Shown: positions 10,339-21,587, numbered from the stretch's first letter. The stretch is DNA of 64,000 nt from Strongyloides papillosus (GCA_005656395.1 SRSI01000042.1:154373-218372), one strand, 5' to 3'. A program made the numbers and translations. The notes: generated by a model from the sequence alone, not told the origin.

Positions 10339-11350
10339 ATGGATTTTCAAACAATTTTCTTGTACGAGTTCAAACTTGGGCAAACAGCAACCAAAAATTC
10401 AAGGAAAATTAATGAAGCATTTGGCCAAGGGTCTACTAACAAACGAACCGTGCAACGTTGGTTCCAGAAATTCCGTAATGGAGATACAAGTCTTCGAAGA
10501 AGGGAGGGTTCTCGTGGAGTAAGTGTTCTTGAGAACGAAAAATTAAAGAGAATGGTGGAACGTAATCCAAGAATAACTGTTCGGGAGCTCGCGGGGGAAT
10601 TAGGCGTCAGTATTGGAACTGTTTCCAACCACTTAAAGGAGTTAAATATGAAGAAAAAAATGGATTCTATCATACCCCCATGAATTAACTTCCGATCAAT
10701 GTTTAAGGAGAATGGAAACTTGTTTTTTTTTGATTCACAGGAACAAAAATGACCCATTTTTGAATAGAATTGTAACGTACGATGAAAAATAGATCATGTT
10801 TCACAATCGTAGAAGGTCATCGCAATGGGTGGACAAAAATGGAAGCCCTAAAAACTTTTCGAAACTCAATAACTCAAATAAGAAGCTTTTGTTAACTATT
10901 TGGTGGAATTGTGATGGAATTATCCATTATAAGTTTCTAAATCCTGGAGAAACAATGACTTCAGACCGATACTGTAAGGAAATTGAAGAAATGAATCAGA
11001 AATTATCGGTTCTGAAGCCTGCATTGGTCAACAGAAGAGGTCCAATACTACTTCATGATAATGCCAAATCTCACGTTTTAAGAATCACGGTGCAGAAACT
11101 AACCGAATTGGGATATGAAATTCTGCCACATCCTCCTTATTCGCCAGACTTGTCTCCAACGGATTACCACTTATTCAAAGAATTAGAGCTTCATTTGCGT
11201 CAAAAAAAATTCTCCAAATCTGATGACCTGAAAAATGACGTCTTGGAGTTTTTGGATTCTAGAGACCGGAGTTTTTATTCAAATGGCATAAATAAACTCG
11301 TATCACGTTGGCAACAATGTGTTGATTGTAACGGTACCTACTTTAAATAA
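10339..11350 (+). pseudogene. Mariner transposase, one frameshift and one nonsense codon
   Basis: The N-terminal part (10339 to about 10675) shows the paired helix-turn-helix DNA-binding region: FGQGSTNKRTVQRWFQKFRN, then ITVRELAGELGVSIGTVSNH. A one-base frameshift near 10675-10682 and a TAG at 10790-10792, where mariners carry Trp after the first catalytic Asp (YDEK), break the frame. The C-terminal part retains LLHDNAKSH and PPYSPDLSPTDYHLF, giving the D-34-D spacing of mariner catalysis. The family cuts and pastes DNA at TA sites. This copy cannot make a full enzyme but could still be moved by one. Confidence 0.93.
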
Positions 11351-11397
11351 AAATATTAATTTTTGACTGAGTTATGACATTTTGAAGTTGACTGTCA

Positions 11398-11424
11398 AAA
11401 AGCGACATTTTCAATTGAACAACC
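11398..11424 (+). repeat. Mariner right terminal inverted repeat
   Basis: 27 bp, exact inverse of 10145-10171; followed by TA. Confidence 0.95.
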
Positions 11425-12659
11425 TAATACTTTCATAAAGAGTATTCATTTGCATATGATAGTATTTTTTTAAAATGTTCTTCAACAGTTTGAATTAATA
11501 TAAATTACATTTTTATATAAAGTCATACGTATCTGGTGATTCAACTTTTTAAAATGTTTTTCAAGATTATTTTTAAAAGTCAAACTTATTAAAAGTTTTG
11601 AAACATTATGTGTTTTGTTCACAATAAAAATAATTTCTAAACATTTCAAATTAAACAAGAAAAATAGCAATTACTAAAATAATACTTTAAATTATTAATA
11701 CTTTGTGTGGTTAAATAATAATTAGTTTTCGTTATTATTGTTATGAAATTTTTAATTTTCCATATTTATTGTCGTTAGTAGAGTTTTTAAAATAGTGATT
11801 TTTGCTAAAACGTTAGTAACTTTAAATAAAATTAACTTCTAATAACGTACTTCATAATATATTATAAAAAACAAATTACATTCTAAGATAAGTACAATTT
11901 TTTTTTAAATTTCTAAGATTAAGTAAATGTTACATTACTTTGAAATATTAAAAGTATATATTTTTGTAAAAAAACGACCAATTTTTTGCGAAAACCTTAT
12001 ATTTTGCGTCATTTAAAATATTTTTGTTGTCGCTTGATATTTTTAAAATTTGAATAAATTATAACATTTTAAAATGGAGGGACATTTTATTGCATTTTAC
12101 GTAAAAATGTCGAAATTTGTCCCATGTCCCATTTTTTTTGTGTGTCGCTGTAGCTCCTATATTTCAAAGTTCCAGGCTGAATAAATTTGCCAACATACAT
12201 TTTTTTAGTTCCTCTTATTATTAATAAAATAAAAATCGGGAGTAAAATTTTTAGTTGTACCTTCAATACCTGATTGACTCACAAAACGGGTTTTAATTAA
12301 TATAATTATCAAAATATAACAATTTTTTTAAAACTTTTTTTAACCAATCAAAAGATAATTAATAATTAACTTTATAAGTAAAAACATCGTATCATAGTTG
12401 AATGTAACAAAATCTTTATAATATGTTATTCTTTTAAAATGTAATAAGAATGTTTTTTAAATTTCTAATATCTAGTAAAATTTAATTTAGAATTGTATAC
12501 TAATTCGTAATGCATTTTTTATTTATCTATTCATTGTTGACACATAAAATTTTAATATATTTCCGTATTTTTTGATGAAAAATAGCGATTTACATTTTGA
12601 AAATTGTTCATATTTCCAAATAAATGATTGCTAAACAAAGATTAGAAAATAGTTAAAAA

Positions 12660-12720
12660 TATTTATTTATACTTTTATTTTATATTTTAATGTATTTGTA
12701 TAAAAAATTCATTATAAATA
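12660..12720 (+). promoter_or_regulatory. CAP-family promoter block, locus C
   Basis: TTTATACTTTTA followed by TATAAATA (12713-12720), 42 bp before the ATG at 12755. Confidence 0.55.
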
Positions 12721-12754
12721 CTCATAAATTAACATTATTTATTCAATCAATGAA

Positions 12755-13219
12755 ATGTTAATATTTCATAATATAACAATTTTTATTTTTTTTGTTCTAA
12801 TTAATTTTACTTATCAATTAGTAGTAGTTCCATACCGTTTAAGACTATCTAACAAACGTGTACGTTTTGAGTATAATGGTCATTTATATAGAACAGTGAG
12901 TGGTTTAATAGCAAAATTTTTATTCAAGACAGGAATAAAAAATCCTATGGACGTATGTATATACAATGCTGGTTTTATATTAAAAAAAAATTCTATTTAT
13001 TCTCAATCATCGAAATGTGAAACTATAATGCATCATCTTGATCGAAGTTTTAAACCAAAAAAAGTTTATGTCAAATATCCTTACACTCAAATTTTATATT
13101 ATTGCGATAAGAATATTTTTCTCCATTTCGAGTCTGCACTTGCATTTTCATTGAAAAGTCATTGTTTTATTTACTTTAATCTACCAAGTAGAACAAAAAG
13201 CATTAGACAGAAAATTTAA
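12755..13219 (+). pseudogene. CAP-like gene truncated after its N-terminal domain (locus C)
   Basis: The 154-residue frame starts with a signal peptide (LIFHNITIFIFFVLINFTYQ) and the family N-terminal domain: VVVPYRLRL, FEYNGHLYR, DVCIYNAGF, a Cys where others have C-E-S-I, and the ...FESALAFSLK helix. After about residue 145 similarity stops, and the frame ends where the others continue to PPP-x(3)-C and NC-x(2)-DC. No exon 2 follows before locus D. The promoter is intact, so a short secreted protein is possible, but a gene broken by deletion or rearrangement is more likely. Confidence 0.65.
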
Positions 13220-14621
13220 TATTTATCAGAATATAACAGTAAATTTTTTATTCATTACTATAGATAAAGTGCTACAATTTTTTTAACATTATTATAAAAG
13301 TATTGTGTAATACATAATCTACTAATTATTATATATTTATTGAAAAAAGAACTAAAATAAAACAGAAAAAAATGACAAGAAAACCATTACTTACCCTGAT
13401 TCGGATACAAGCCTATATTGTAAGTAATGGTTTTCTATGCGTTTTTATATCTGTATAATGATTGATATCAATCAATCATATTTACAACATATTGATAAAC
13501 ATTTTTGTTTTTAAATAAAAATTTTAAAAACTGAGACTTTTTAAAAACGTTCCAAATTTACTATAAACTATTTGAAAAAAATAAATCTTTATTGAAACAG
13601 TGTAAAAAAAACACTTCTTTATATGTAAAGCTAATTATTTCAGCGAATAAATAAACTGAGGTAGTGATTAAATTTAAAGAATTAATACATAATTCAATAG
13701 AGTCTTTAAATATATTACATGGTTAAGTTCTTTCTACTTATGACACATAAATAATAAAATTAATTAATGATGTCTATTTTAAGATTCTAATCGAAGTTCG
13801 TCGATTTAAAGAAGATTATACACAATTAAATAATAATCAATAGTTTCAAGAATTTAGCAAAACGAAAAATAGTAATGATATTTATATAAAATTTAATTCC
13901 AAATCAATGTAGAAACAATAAATTTATAATTAAATGTAAATTAGCATAAGAAAATGATTGTAGTTTGTACATAAACATTTTTATATAAATTCAAATAAAT
14001 ACTTTGTTCCAATATACCAAAATTCTTTTATACATTCAAAGATATTATTCATAATCAAAAATGAAAATATTTTTATATCTTAAATTAATATCAATTAACT
14101 ATTCAAATACTTTTTCCAAAAATAAGAAATACTTTAATAGGTAGTTATTTAAGTTTCAATCCTGTAAATAAAAACATTTACCATATAATTTTCAATTGAA
14201 TTTCCAGCTTTATAAAAAAAATTTGGGACACAAACTTTGGTATAGATATAATCATTTCTGAAAAAAAATCTTTATATATTGTAAAAAAATTTTTTACATT
14301 TAATTTTACTTTTCTATCATAACGTATTAATTTCTTCTAAATGCATTGCATAGTAGTTTTTAGATGAAACAAAATTTTTATAGAAGATTATTTTATTGAA
14401 AAATTAGATATTAAAATGGTAGAAAAATGTATGAATATATCTATGATGTTAACACTATTTTTACCAGATATTTGTACCAGCTATGAATGCAATATTTATT
14501 TTCATTGGAAAAAATTAATTTTTTTAAACATTTTTTTATGCAGGGAAACAATTTAAAAGATAACTACTACATCCTGATTGCTAAAATAATTGTTTAACAA
14601 AGATTAAAAAATAATTAGATT
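13220..14621. other. Intergenic DNA between loci C and D
   Basis: About 1.4 kb of A+T-rich DNA. It holds the hairpin at 13378-13436 and, near 14164-14184, a copy of the GTAAATA...ATTTACCAT motif that recurs upstream of many array genes. No coding frame. Confidence 0.5.
13378..13436. other. Perfect 17-bp inverted repeat with 25-nt loop
   Basis: AGAAAACCATTACTTAC (13378-13394) pairs exactly with 13420-13436 across a 25-nt loop that is less A+T-rich than its surroundings. It could be a small RNA hairpin, a tiny fold-back element or an arrest site; nothing in the sequence decides. Confidence 0.6.
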
Positions 14622-14672
14622 ATTTATCTACACTTTTGCAATTTTTCAATTAAAAAATTTACAATAAAAATA
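14622..14672 (+). promoter_or_regulatory. CAP-family promoter block, locus D (decayed)
   Basis: CTACACTTTTG at 14628-14638 and CAATAAAAAT near 14662, in the place of the TATA box about 45 bp before the ATG. The box has lost its first T, fitting a dead gene. Confidence 0.45.
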
Positions 14673-14708
14673 GATATAAATGATTAACAGTGATTTTGTC
14701 ATAAAATA

Positions 14709-15918
14709 ATGTTAATATCACATTATGTAATAATTTCTATTCTGTTTGTTCTGATTAATTTAACTAGCCAGCTGGTATTACTTCCTTATAGAATTAAATT
14801 AAATAATCGAATCCCTTCTTTGAATATAAGGGCCATGGTTATATAAATTTAGTCCAAATGGTCAGAAGCATTATAAAAGAATTAAAAGTAGAAAATTTGT
14901 AATGAACGGTTGACTGGAAAAGTGTGAAAATCAATCTATTCAACAAAGACAACTAAAGATCAAACATTTACGAATCAAGTAATATCAAGGCCTTCTGAGG
15001 AGTATATAAGAAATAGAATTTATATAAAATATGTTGTTAGTGATTTCGGTATATCAATAAACATCTATTATAATATTAATATTTCTGCATTCATAACAAA
15101 TTTTGATGATTACTGTATATATCGATTTGATTTTCTAAAAAAAGAAAAATTAATTAAAACTAATAGTACGCTTGTGATAGCTTCAAATCATATCTTAGTC
15201 AAAAATATGTACCAATAAAATATGATATAATAAGCCTTAACGGTCCTAAGACAAATGCATATCAATTTGGCACTAAAGTATTCCTAAATTTTCAGTTAGC
15301 CGTTGAATGTTTATTGAAGGCATACTGTTATATTCAGTTTGAAAAGATTAATAATCAATCATCATCTGCTCCAAAGAATTTCTGTCTCATTACGTTATTT
15401 GGTGCAAAATGTTATCGGAAAATTATGAATACTTTTCATATATGGAAACAAATTTAGTCCAATTGTGGTAGTGATTGTTATTATTATAACAATTTTGCAA
15501 ATACTAAAAAGGGAGTAAGCTATTCTTTAAATATTTTAAATTTATTGTATAGTATTTCAAAGAGATCAATTATTATAGAAAACTTAATGTTTATCCACTA
15601 CTTGCTTTAAATGTAAAATTAATTGTTTTAGCACAGATGCGTGCTGAAGTGATGGCTAATTATCAAAAAATTATACCTAACAAAAGTAAAATTTTTGAGG
15701 GGGTTATTGTTTCTAGTGAACAAGGTATAGATATGTATTTAGTGAAAATTCTATTTGATGATGCATATTTTCGCAATAAAGATATTAACCTACTTTCGCC
15801 AACAAAAACAGATTTTGAACGATTAATGTCTAGGTACCAAAGATATATTGGAATTCGTATAGCAAATAAAGATAAAACTGTTTACGTTTGTATAAAGTTT
15901 ACACCAAAATCAATGTAG
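14709..15918 (+). pseudogene. CAP-like gene with insertion, frameshifts and a stop in exon 1 (locus D)
   Basis: The start (MLISHYVIISILFVLINLTS) and family signal peptide are clear, but the frame shifts near 14825, about 200 bp of unrelated DNA lies between roughly 14900 and 15100, further shifts follow near 15185, and a TAG replaces the conserved Trp in the W-S-N-C motif (near 15457). The donor is GTAAGC (15515) and the intron ends at 15552. Exon 2 (15553-15918, 366 nt) is fully open and codes a normal family CAP half (YFKEINYYRK, LAQMRAEVMA, YIGIRIANKDKTVYVCIKF). A dead gene whose second exon alone survives. Confidence 0.8.
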
Positions 15919-16567
15919 AACAAACAAATTAGAAGTTTAATGTGATATATATCTAATTTGGCATAAACATTTAATGCAGTTAAATCATAGGCGTGACTCT
16001 ATGAATATCTGTAAATCTGTATTTAGTAAAAAAATTCTGCAAATATAATGATCAGAAAAAATATTTATCCACTAAGTTTAATATATTTTTATTTCCAAAG
16101 ATTTGCTAAATTTGTTATTAAATATTTTTTTTTCAAGAATAGGGTAACTATAATATCTAGTTATTTAAGTTTCAGCTTTGTAAATAAAAAAATTTACCAT
16201 CTATTCATAATTTAAGTTGTCAATTTCATCTTTAATTTATTTATTTTGTCACATAAAAATTGTAACTTTATTAATTACTTTCTGAAATAATATTTTATTC
16301 TTGAAAAAATGAAATTTTTAAATTAATTTATAATTACTTCCTAGTACGTCAAATAATTTCATGGAACGTTCTTGAATGGTTTAGATAATAAAAATTCAAT
16401 CCAATAATGAGAAGGAACAAAATCTTTCATAGATAGATGTTTTATTAAAATATAAATTTGCTTACATGCATTTTAAAAATGGTATTTTTTTATATAATAG
16501 TTTAAAAATTATTCAGATTTTTAAACAAAATACATAATAAACAAAGATTAAAAAAATAATTTTAAAG
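15919..16567. other. Intergenic DNA between loci D and E; start of duplicated segment
   Basis: From about 16,130 this spacer matches 21,150 onward almost base for base. It contains the GTAAATAAAAAAATTTACCAT motif at 16180-16200. No coding frame. Confidence 0.6.
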
Positions 16568-16622
16568 TTTACTTGCACTTTTACTTTAAAAGATTTGTAT
16601 TAAAATCCTTTCATTATAAAAA
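16568..16622 (+). promoter_or_regulatory. CAP-family promoter block, locus E
   Basis: TTTACTTGCACTTTTA then TATAAAAA (16615-16622), 44 bp before the ATG at 16659. Confidence 0.6.
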
Positions 16623-16658
16623 GCCATAAATGATTGATACTTTATTTTATAAAAAATA

Positions 16659-17666
16659 ATGTTGTTATCACATTATGTAGTAATTTTTATGCTGTTTATT
16701 TTAATTAATTTAGCTTATCAATTGATATTGGTTCCGTACCGGAAAATAATAAAAGAAAAAACTTATCTCTTTGAATATAAGGTCATGGCTATAGAACTAT
16801 GGTCGAAATGGTGAGAAGGATTGTAAAAGATAAAGAATTAGATGATATTGATAATATTTGTATATATTATGTTGGTTTTCTAGAACATAAAAAATTTACT
16901 AAAATTAATGTACAAACTTGCGAAGGTGTAAAATCATTTCTGTATCCACATTGTAAACCAATCAAATTTAACGTAACACATCCTAATAATCATAAGCCAA
17001 ATATATACCTATGTGGTCATAAGGCTTTTACAAATTTTGAACTTGCTCTTGAATATTCGCTAAAATTTAATTGTTATATTAAATTTGGAAAAGATGTCAC
17101 TCACATATTACCTGCTCCAAAGAAATTCTGTGTTATGACAGTATATAGTAAACTATGTTATGTAAAAAATTGGAACAGTTATCATATATGGAAAACAGTT
17201 TGGTCTAATTGTGACAATGATTGTTACTACTACAAAAAATTTGCACATACTAAAAAAAAAGTAAGTTAATTTTCTATGTCCTTTTAAAATTATTATATAG
17301 TATCTGGATGAGATCAATTATTATAGGAAATCTGTTGGAAATTCAGCTCTTGTTTTATATATAAAATTGGTTATTTTGGCTCAGAAGCGGGCTGATTTAA
17401 TGGCTAAATATGGATACTTAATGCCTGATCCAAGGAAATACTACGATGAACTCATGGCTTCTAGTGAATATGGTCATGGAATTTATTTAATAAAGATTCT
17501 TTATGACGATGCTTGGTTTCACAATTCAAATTTCAATCGAATTTCAGCAAAAAAAAGAGAAATGGCGCGATTATTGTCTAGCAATCAAAAGCATATTGGA
17601 ATTGGTATAGCAAAGAAAGGTAAAGCTGTTTATGTATGCATAAAGTTTACGCCAAAATTAATATAA
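16659..17666 (+). pseudogene. CAP-like gene with a one-base deletion in exon 1 (locus E)
   Basis: Exon 1 from the family start codon to the donor is 16659-17260, 602 nt against 603 in intact members, so one base is missing. The shift lies near 16781 (TATAAGGTCATGG); translation from the proper ATG stops after about 50 residues. Downstream the frame is open from an internal ATG at 16799 and keeps all family cysteines (ICIYYVGF, NCDNDCYYY). The intron is 17261-17300 and exon 2 17301-17666 (366 nt), with YLDEINYYRK and IGIGIAKKGKAVYVCIKF. The same deletion is in locus F, so it predates the duplication. A product from the internal ATG would lack the signal peptide. Confidence 0.8.
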
Positions 17667-17839
17667 AAGAATAAAATTAAAAATTATTTATGATATATAA
17701 AAACGTTATTTCAAAGGATTTGATGTGGTTAACATGTTCATTATTCTATAAGTTTAGATAAATCATTTATTTGGTAAAATAAATTTCTGTAACGTGGTTA
17801 TTAAAAAAATTATTTGCTCATTAAATTAAATATATTTTT

Positions 17840-17850
17840 ACTTTCAAAAC
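17840..17850 (+). repeat. Target-site duplication of the RTE element, left copy
   Basis: ACTTTCAAAAC, repeated at 21112-21122 on the other side of the RTE insertion. Confidence 0.85.
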
Positions 17851-20800
17851 AAGATTACAAGATTGCTCAGTTCGGTCTTTCCTTGTCTTGGTTTTTCACT
17901 TTACGTGGGGGTCCTCGACGTGGTGGTGGCTGCTGAGCCTCAAATATAGATGTTTTGATTATTTCTTTAAATTTGTCTCTATCGTGTGCCCATCGGTATT
18001 ATTTGGTTCCCGTAGCATCTTCAACTTTCTTCAGATCGTCTCGCCATCTAGTTTTGGGTCTTCCAAGTGGTCTGGTCATATCGTATGGTCTCCAGAAGGT
18101 CGTTTTCTGCGCCCATCTGTTGTCTATTCTTCTTGCTATGTGACCAGCTCATCTTAGTTTATCTGTTAAGGCAGATTGTACAATATCGTTGAAGTTCGTT
18201 TGTTTACGTAGGTCTTCATTGTGGATCTCATCTCTTCTTGTGACTCCGAGGATTCTTCTCTCCATCGCACGTTGTGTTACTTTCAGCTTTTCCTTATCAG
18301 ACTTTCTCAAGTTCCAAGTTTCGCAGCCATATAACATAGCTGGATGAACCATGCTGTTGAAGAGTTGAGTCCTGACCTTGTGGTCTTTTAGTTTTTTCAT
18401 GATTTCGGAGATTCTTCTAAACGCTAACCATCCTGCTCTTCTTCTTCGGCTGATTTCTTCGTCTTGATTGTGGTCGTTGCTGATTTGTTGGCCAAGGTAT
18501 GTGTAACTACTCACTTCTTCAATACTTTCTTCGCCTAGTTTCACTGTGCTATTAGGCTCTTTCTGTTGACTTGTCTTGTTTCTAAGAACTTGTGTCTTCT
18601 TTCTGTTTTTTTCGGAGCCCAATTTCTTCACTTAAACGATTTAGTTCGTTCAAGTTTTGTTCTGCTTCTTCCATTGTATGTGTGATTAGGACGATATCGT
18701 CAGCAAATCGAAGGTGAGTTAAGTGTTCTCCATCTATACGTATTCCCTTTTTAGTCCAATCTAATTTTGAAAAAACATCTTCTACTACTGCCGTGAAGAG
18801 TTTAGGTGAAATAGTGTCACCTTGGCGGACTCCTCTTTTTACTGGTATTTGTAGCTTTTTGTGGAAGAGTTTGATTGTTGTGTTGCATTCTCGATTAATG
18901 TCTTTTATAAGCTCGACATACTGTTTTTAAATTCCTTGTTTGCTGATAGCATTAATAACGACATTGATTTCAACGCTGTCAAATGCCTTTTCGTAGTCGA
19001 TAAAGGTCAGTACAAGAGGGAGCTTATATTCTTCGGCTCTTTCCAGGATTTGGTTGAGGGTGTGGATGTGGTCTATTGTCGAGTAACCACTTCTAAACCC
19101 GGCCTGTTCCCTGTGTTGTGCTTCATCTAACGTTCTTGCGATGCGATTTAGTATAATCTTCGTAAAAAGTTTATAAATAGACGAGAGAAGGCATATTGGC
19201 CTGTAGTTTTTTATGTCCTCATGGTCACCTTTTTTAAACAAAAGAACCGTTTTTGACGTTTTCCACAAGGTTGGAATTTTCCTGGTTCTCAAGCATTCTG
19301 TGAATAATTCTGCCAGTGTTCTCCATAGATGTATACCATCCGCTTTTAATGTCTCATTCGTAATTGTGTCCGGGCCAGGTGCTTTTCCATTTTTTGTGTT
19401 CTTCAGTGCATATTCTATTTCGGATGTCAGTATTGATGGAACTTCTTCATTGTTATCCTCCATTTTTTTTTCTTGTACATATTTTTTTGAGTTAAAAAGA
19501 TCCGTGTAAAAACATCTGCATACTTCTTCTGTTTCCTCTCTGGTCTTGGAATTGCTTCCATCTAGTTTCTTCATTGTCACCATCATTCTTCTGGCGATTG
19601 TAAGCTCTTGTTTGCATTTTTTCAGACTTTTCCGTTGCAGAGCTACCTCTTGAAGTTTTTTAAGTTTGTATGTATTGTATTCTTCTTTAATCTTCTGACG
19701 TATAAGTTTGCTGAGAAGAGAATATTCCAAGTGATTCTCTTTAGTATGCTCCATCTTGCGTCGTTTTGTAATGTTATCAAGTGTTTGGGGAGACATCCAT
19801 TCTTTTCTACCACCGACAGCTGGAGTTGTTGCTGTTTTTTGAAGTTCCATTAAAGTTTCGGTTAATTTGTTTGCCTTTTCTTCTAATGTACCCTCAAGTT
19901 GCCATTCTGTGTTAATTACAGCTTGTTTTAAGATGTCTTCATCTAATTTTGTCTTCTCCAGTCTTTTTGTTTGAAACATTTTGCGCCTGTCTGCCTCTAG
20001 ATTCATTTTTAGTGTTGCTCGGATGAGCCGATGATCAGATCCAGAGACATGTCGAATTACCTCCACATTTGTAATTAGTTGTCGATCGCTTGATAGGAAG
20101 TAATCTAGTTCTGCAGTATGTGTAGCATTTGGAGCACGCCAAGTGTATCGTTTACCTTGTGGTTTTTGAAAGAAAGTGTTCATGATGTAGAGCCGATTGG
20201 TTTCCGCGAAAGTAGCCATTCGTTCTCCGACTTCATTCCTTTCTTGATCAGATTCCTTTCCAACGTGTTTCTCCTCTTCTTTGGCAATTCCAACTTTTGC
20301 GTTGTAATCTCCCATTACTATTGTTTTGTAGGCGGGGGTTTTCATAAGTTCTTCGATTTCTTCATAAAATCTCTCAATTGCTTCTTCTTCATAACCGCTG
20401 TGTGGTGTATATACTTGAATAATTCGAAGAGGTTTTGGTTGACGTTTCACTTTCATTTCTAGTACTGCTATCCTTGGGGAGACAATCTCAACCTTTGTGA
20501 CTGTCTTGGCCAATTCTGCTCTAATAATAAAACCTACTCCACCAATATTGCTCTTCGTTTCTTCGTTAATTTCTGATGCGCCAAAGTGGTTTTCGTCTCC
20601 GTTTATCCATCTCTGGTATTTAACTTCACGAAGATGGGTTTCGCATACTCCAATAATATCATACGTTGTTTTGTCAAGTTCTTTGTAGAGTGATACAATC
20701 CGTTGTTCTTTCTGAAGTCCTTCTTTCAGGTTGTAAGTTAATAGTTTTAATGTGGGCCGGCGAGTTCGTTGTTTTCGGCTATATTTTTGTCTGCACGCTC

Positions 20801-21111
20801 CTTCGCATGAACTGGCGACTTCATCGCCTCTTACGTCGCTTCGTCCATGTTCAATGCAGCCATTTGAGCGCTCTATATTTGGCTTTTTCACGGTTGGTAT
20901 AGTGCTACCGCAGCTTGTGAAGCTAGATGGTAGACCCCTTCATCAATACCAGCATATTGTTGTTGGGATTGTAGGTCAGTTAGCTTTCTCTTCGCGGTTC
21001 CACCGCCATTCCTTCTTAGCGACGTGCTGGCATCGTAAAAGTTCAGGTACCCGATGTTACGCCGTAGAGCAGTTACACCTTTCCACCACGTTGAGGTTGA
21101 CCAATGGAAGG
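17851..21111 (-). mobile_element. RTE-type non-LTR retrotransposon, full length but inactive
   Basis: A 3.26 kb element on the minus strand flanked by an 11-bp duplication (17840-17850 and 21112-21122). Its 5' end is near 21111 with a G+C-richer leader; the 3' tail at 17851-17865 reads CAATCTTGTAATCTT, a short repeat-like end typical of RTE elements, with no poly(A). The length and endonuclease-then-RT layout fit the RTE clade. It inserted between the two duplicate CAP units E and F, so it is younger than that duplication. Confidence 0.92.
17867..20891 (-). pseudogene. RTE endonuclease / reverse transcriptase, broken
   Basis: The N-terminal half is an APE-type endonuclease (YNLKEG, IIGVCETHLRE, IVMGDYNAKVG, and SGSDHRLIRATL with the catalytic Asp-His). 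The reverse transcriptase follows, with GKAPGPDTITNETLK, LTFIDYEKAFDSV, and FADDIVLIT encoded at about 18,690-18,710. The C-terminal part has SSYTYLGQQIS and YGCETWNLRKSDKEKL. Breaks: a TAA after KQGI near 18,928, a frameshift near 18,605, a TGA after DKLR at about 18,147, and a TAA after GTK further on. The family nicks DNA and primes cDNA synthesis at the target. This copy cannot encode the whole enzyme. The GTG at 20891 is not a proven start. Confidence 0.93.
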
Positions 21112-21122
21112 ACTTTCAAAAC
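21112..21122 (+). repeat. Target-site duplication of the RTE element, right copy
   Basis: ACTTTCAAAAC, matching 17840-17850. Confidence 0.85.
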
Positions 21123-21587
21123 TTCACAAAATTTGTTATTAAATACTCTTTCTCAAAAATGGAATAATTATAATATATAGTTATTTAAGTTTCAGCTTTG
21201 TAAATAAAAAAATTTACCATCTATTCATAATTTAAGTTGTCAATTTCATCTTTAATTTATTTATTTTGTCACATAAAAATTGTAACTTTATTAATTACTT
21301 TCTGAAATAATATTTTATTCTTGAAAAAATGAAATTTTTAAATTAATTTATAATTACTTCCAAGTACGTCAAATAATTTCATAGAACGTTCTTGAATGGT
21401 TTAGATAATAAAAATTCAATCCAATAATGAGAAGGAACAAAATCTTTCATAGATAGATGTTTTATTAAAATATAAATTTGCTTACATGCATTTTAAAAAT
21501 GGTATTTTTTTATATAATAGTTTAAAAATTATTCAGATTTTTAAACAAAATACATAATAAACAAAGATTAAAAAAATAATTTTAAAG

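Larger units (their letters stand above)
10145..11424 (+). mobile_element. Mariner-family DNA transposon
   Basis: Perfect 27-bp terminal inverted repeats (10145-10171 and 11398-11424, starting GGTTGTTCAATTGAAAATG) are flanked by TA on both sides (10143-10144, 11425-11426), the classic mariner target duplication. It is 1,280 bp long, a typical size, with a decayed transposase inside. The perfect ends suggest a fairly recent insertion. Confidence 0.93.
9895..12144. mobile_element. MITE with A(n)-TGGGACA ends, copy 2, carrying a mariner
   Basis: Same family as 4757-5707: the left end CACAAAAAAAAAATGGGACA and following sequence, and the right end TTTGTCCCAT...TTGTGTG, match closely. It is split at 10143/11426 by a mariner insertion; without it the MITE would be about 970 bp. 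The right end has a small duplication (TGTCCCATGTCCCAT). It lies in the right arm of the long inverted-repeat element. Confidence 0.75.
9334..12259. mobile_element. Long-inverted-repeat element interrupted by a nested MITE and mariner
   Basis: The left arm (about 9334-9600) and right arm (about 9700-9890 plus 12147-12259) are inverted copies: ACAACTAAA at the left end is matched by TTTAGTTGT at the right end, and ATGTATGTTGGCAAATTTAT, GGAAAAATTGATTTTT and AATGAGCATA have inverse partners. The right arm is split by the MITE at 9895-12144. Without insertions the element would be under 700 bp, a near-palindromic MITE. TA flanks both ends. Confidence 0.65.
16130..17850 (+). repeat. Tandem duplicate unit 1 (locus E)
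   Basis: Nearly identical to 21,150-22,860, covering promoter, gene and 3' flank, with scattered single-base differences. The RTE element at 17851-21111 separates the two units. Confidence 0.9.

Noticed and set aside
10190..10757. Other long frames on both strands over the mariner
   Set aside because: Shadows of the transposase reading frame.
16738..16797. A short intron restoring the frame in locus E (acceptor CTATAG at about 16787-16792)
   Set aside because: Locus F, its duplicate, has CTATCG there, and exon 1 is exactly one base shorter than the family length, so a deletion explains it better.
18861..21180. Plus-strand frames of 63-142 codons across the RTE element
   Set aside because: Antisense to the endonuclease/reverse transcriptase; Cys/Ser/Phe-rich as expected from its complement.
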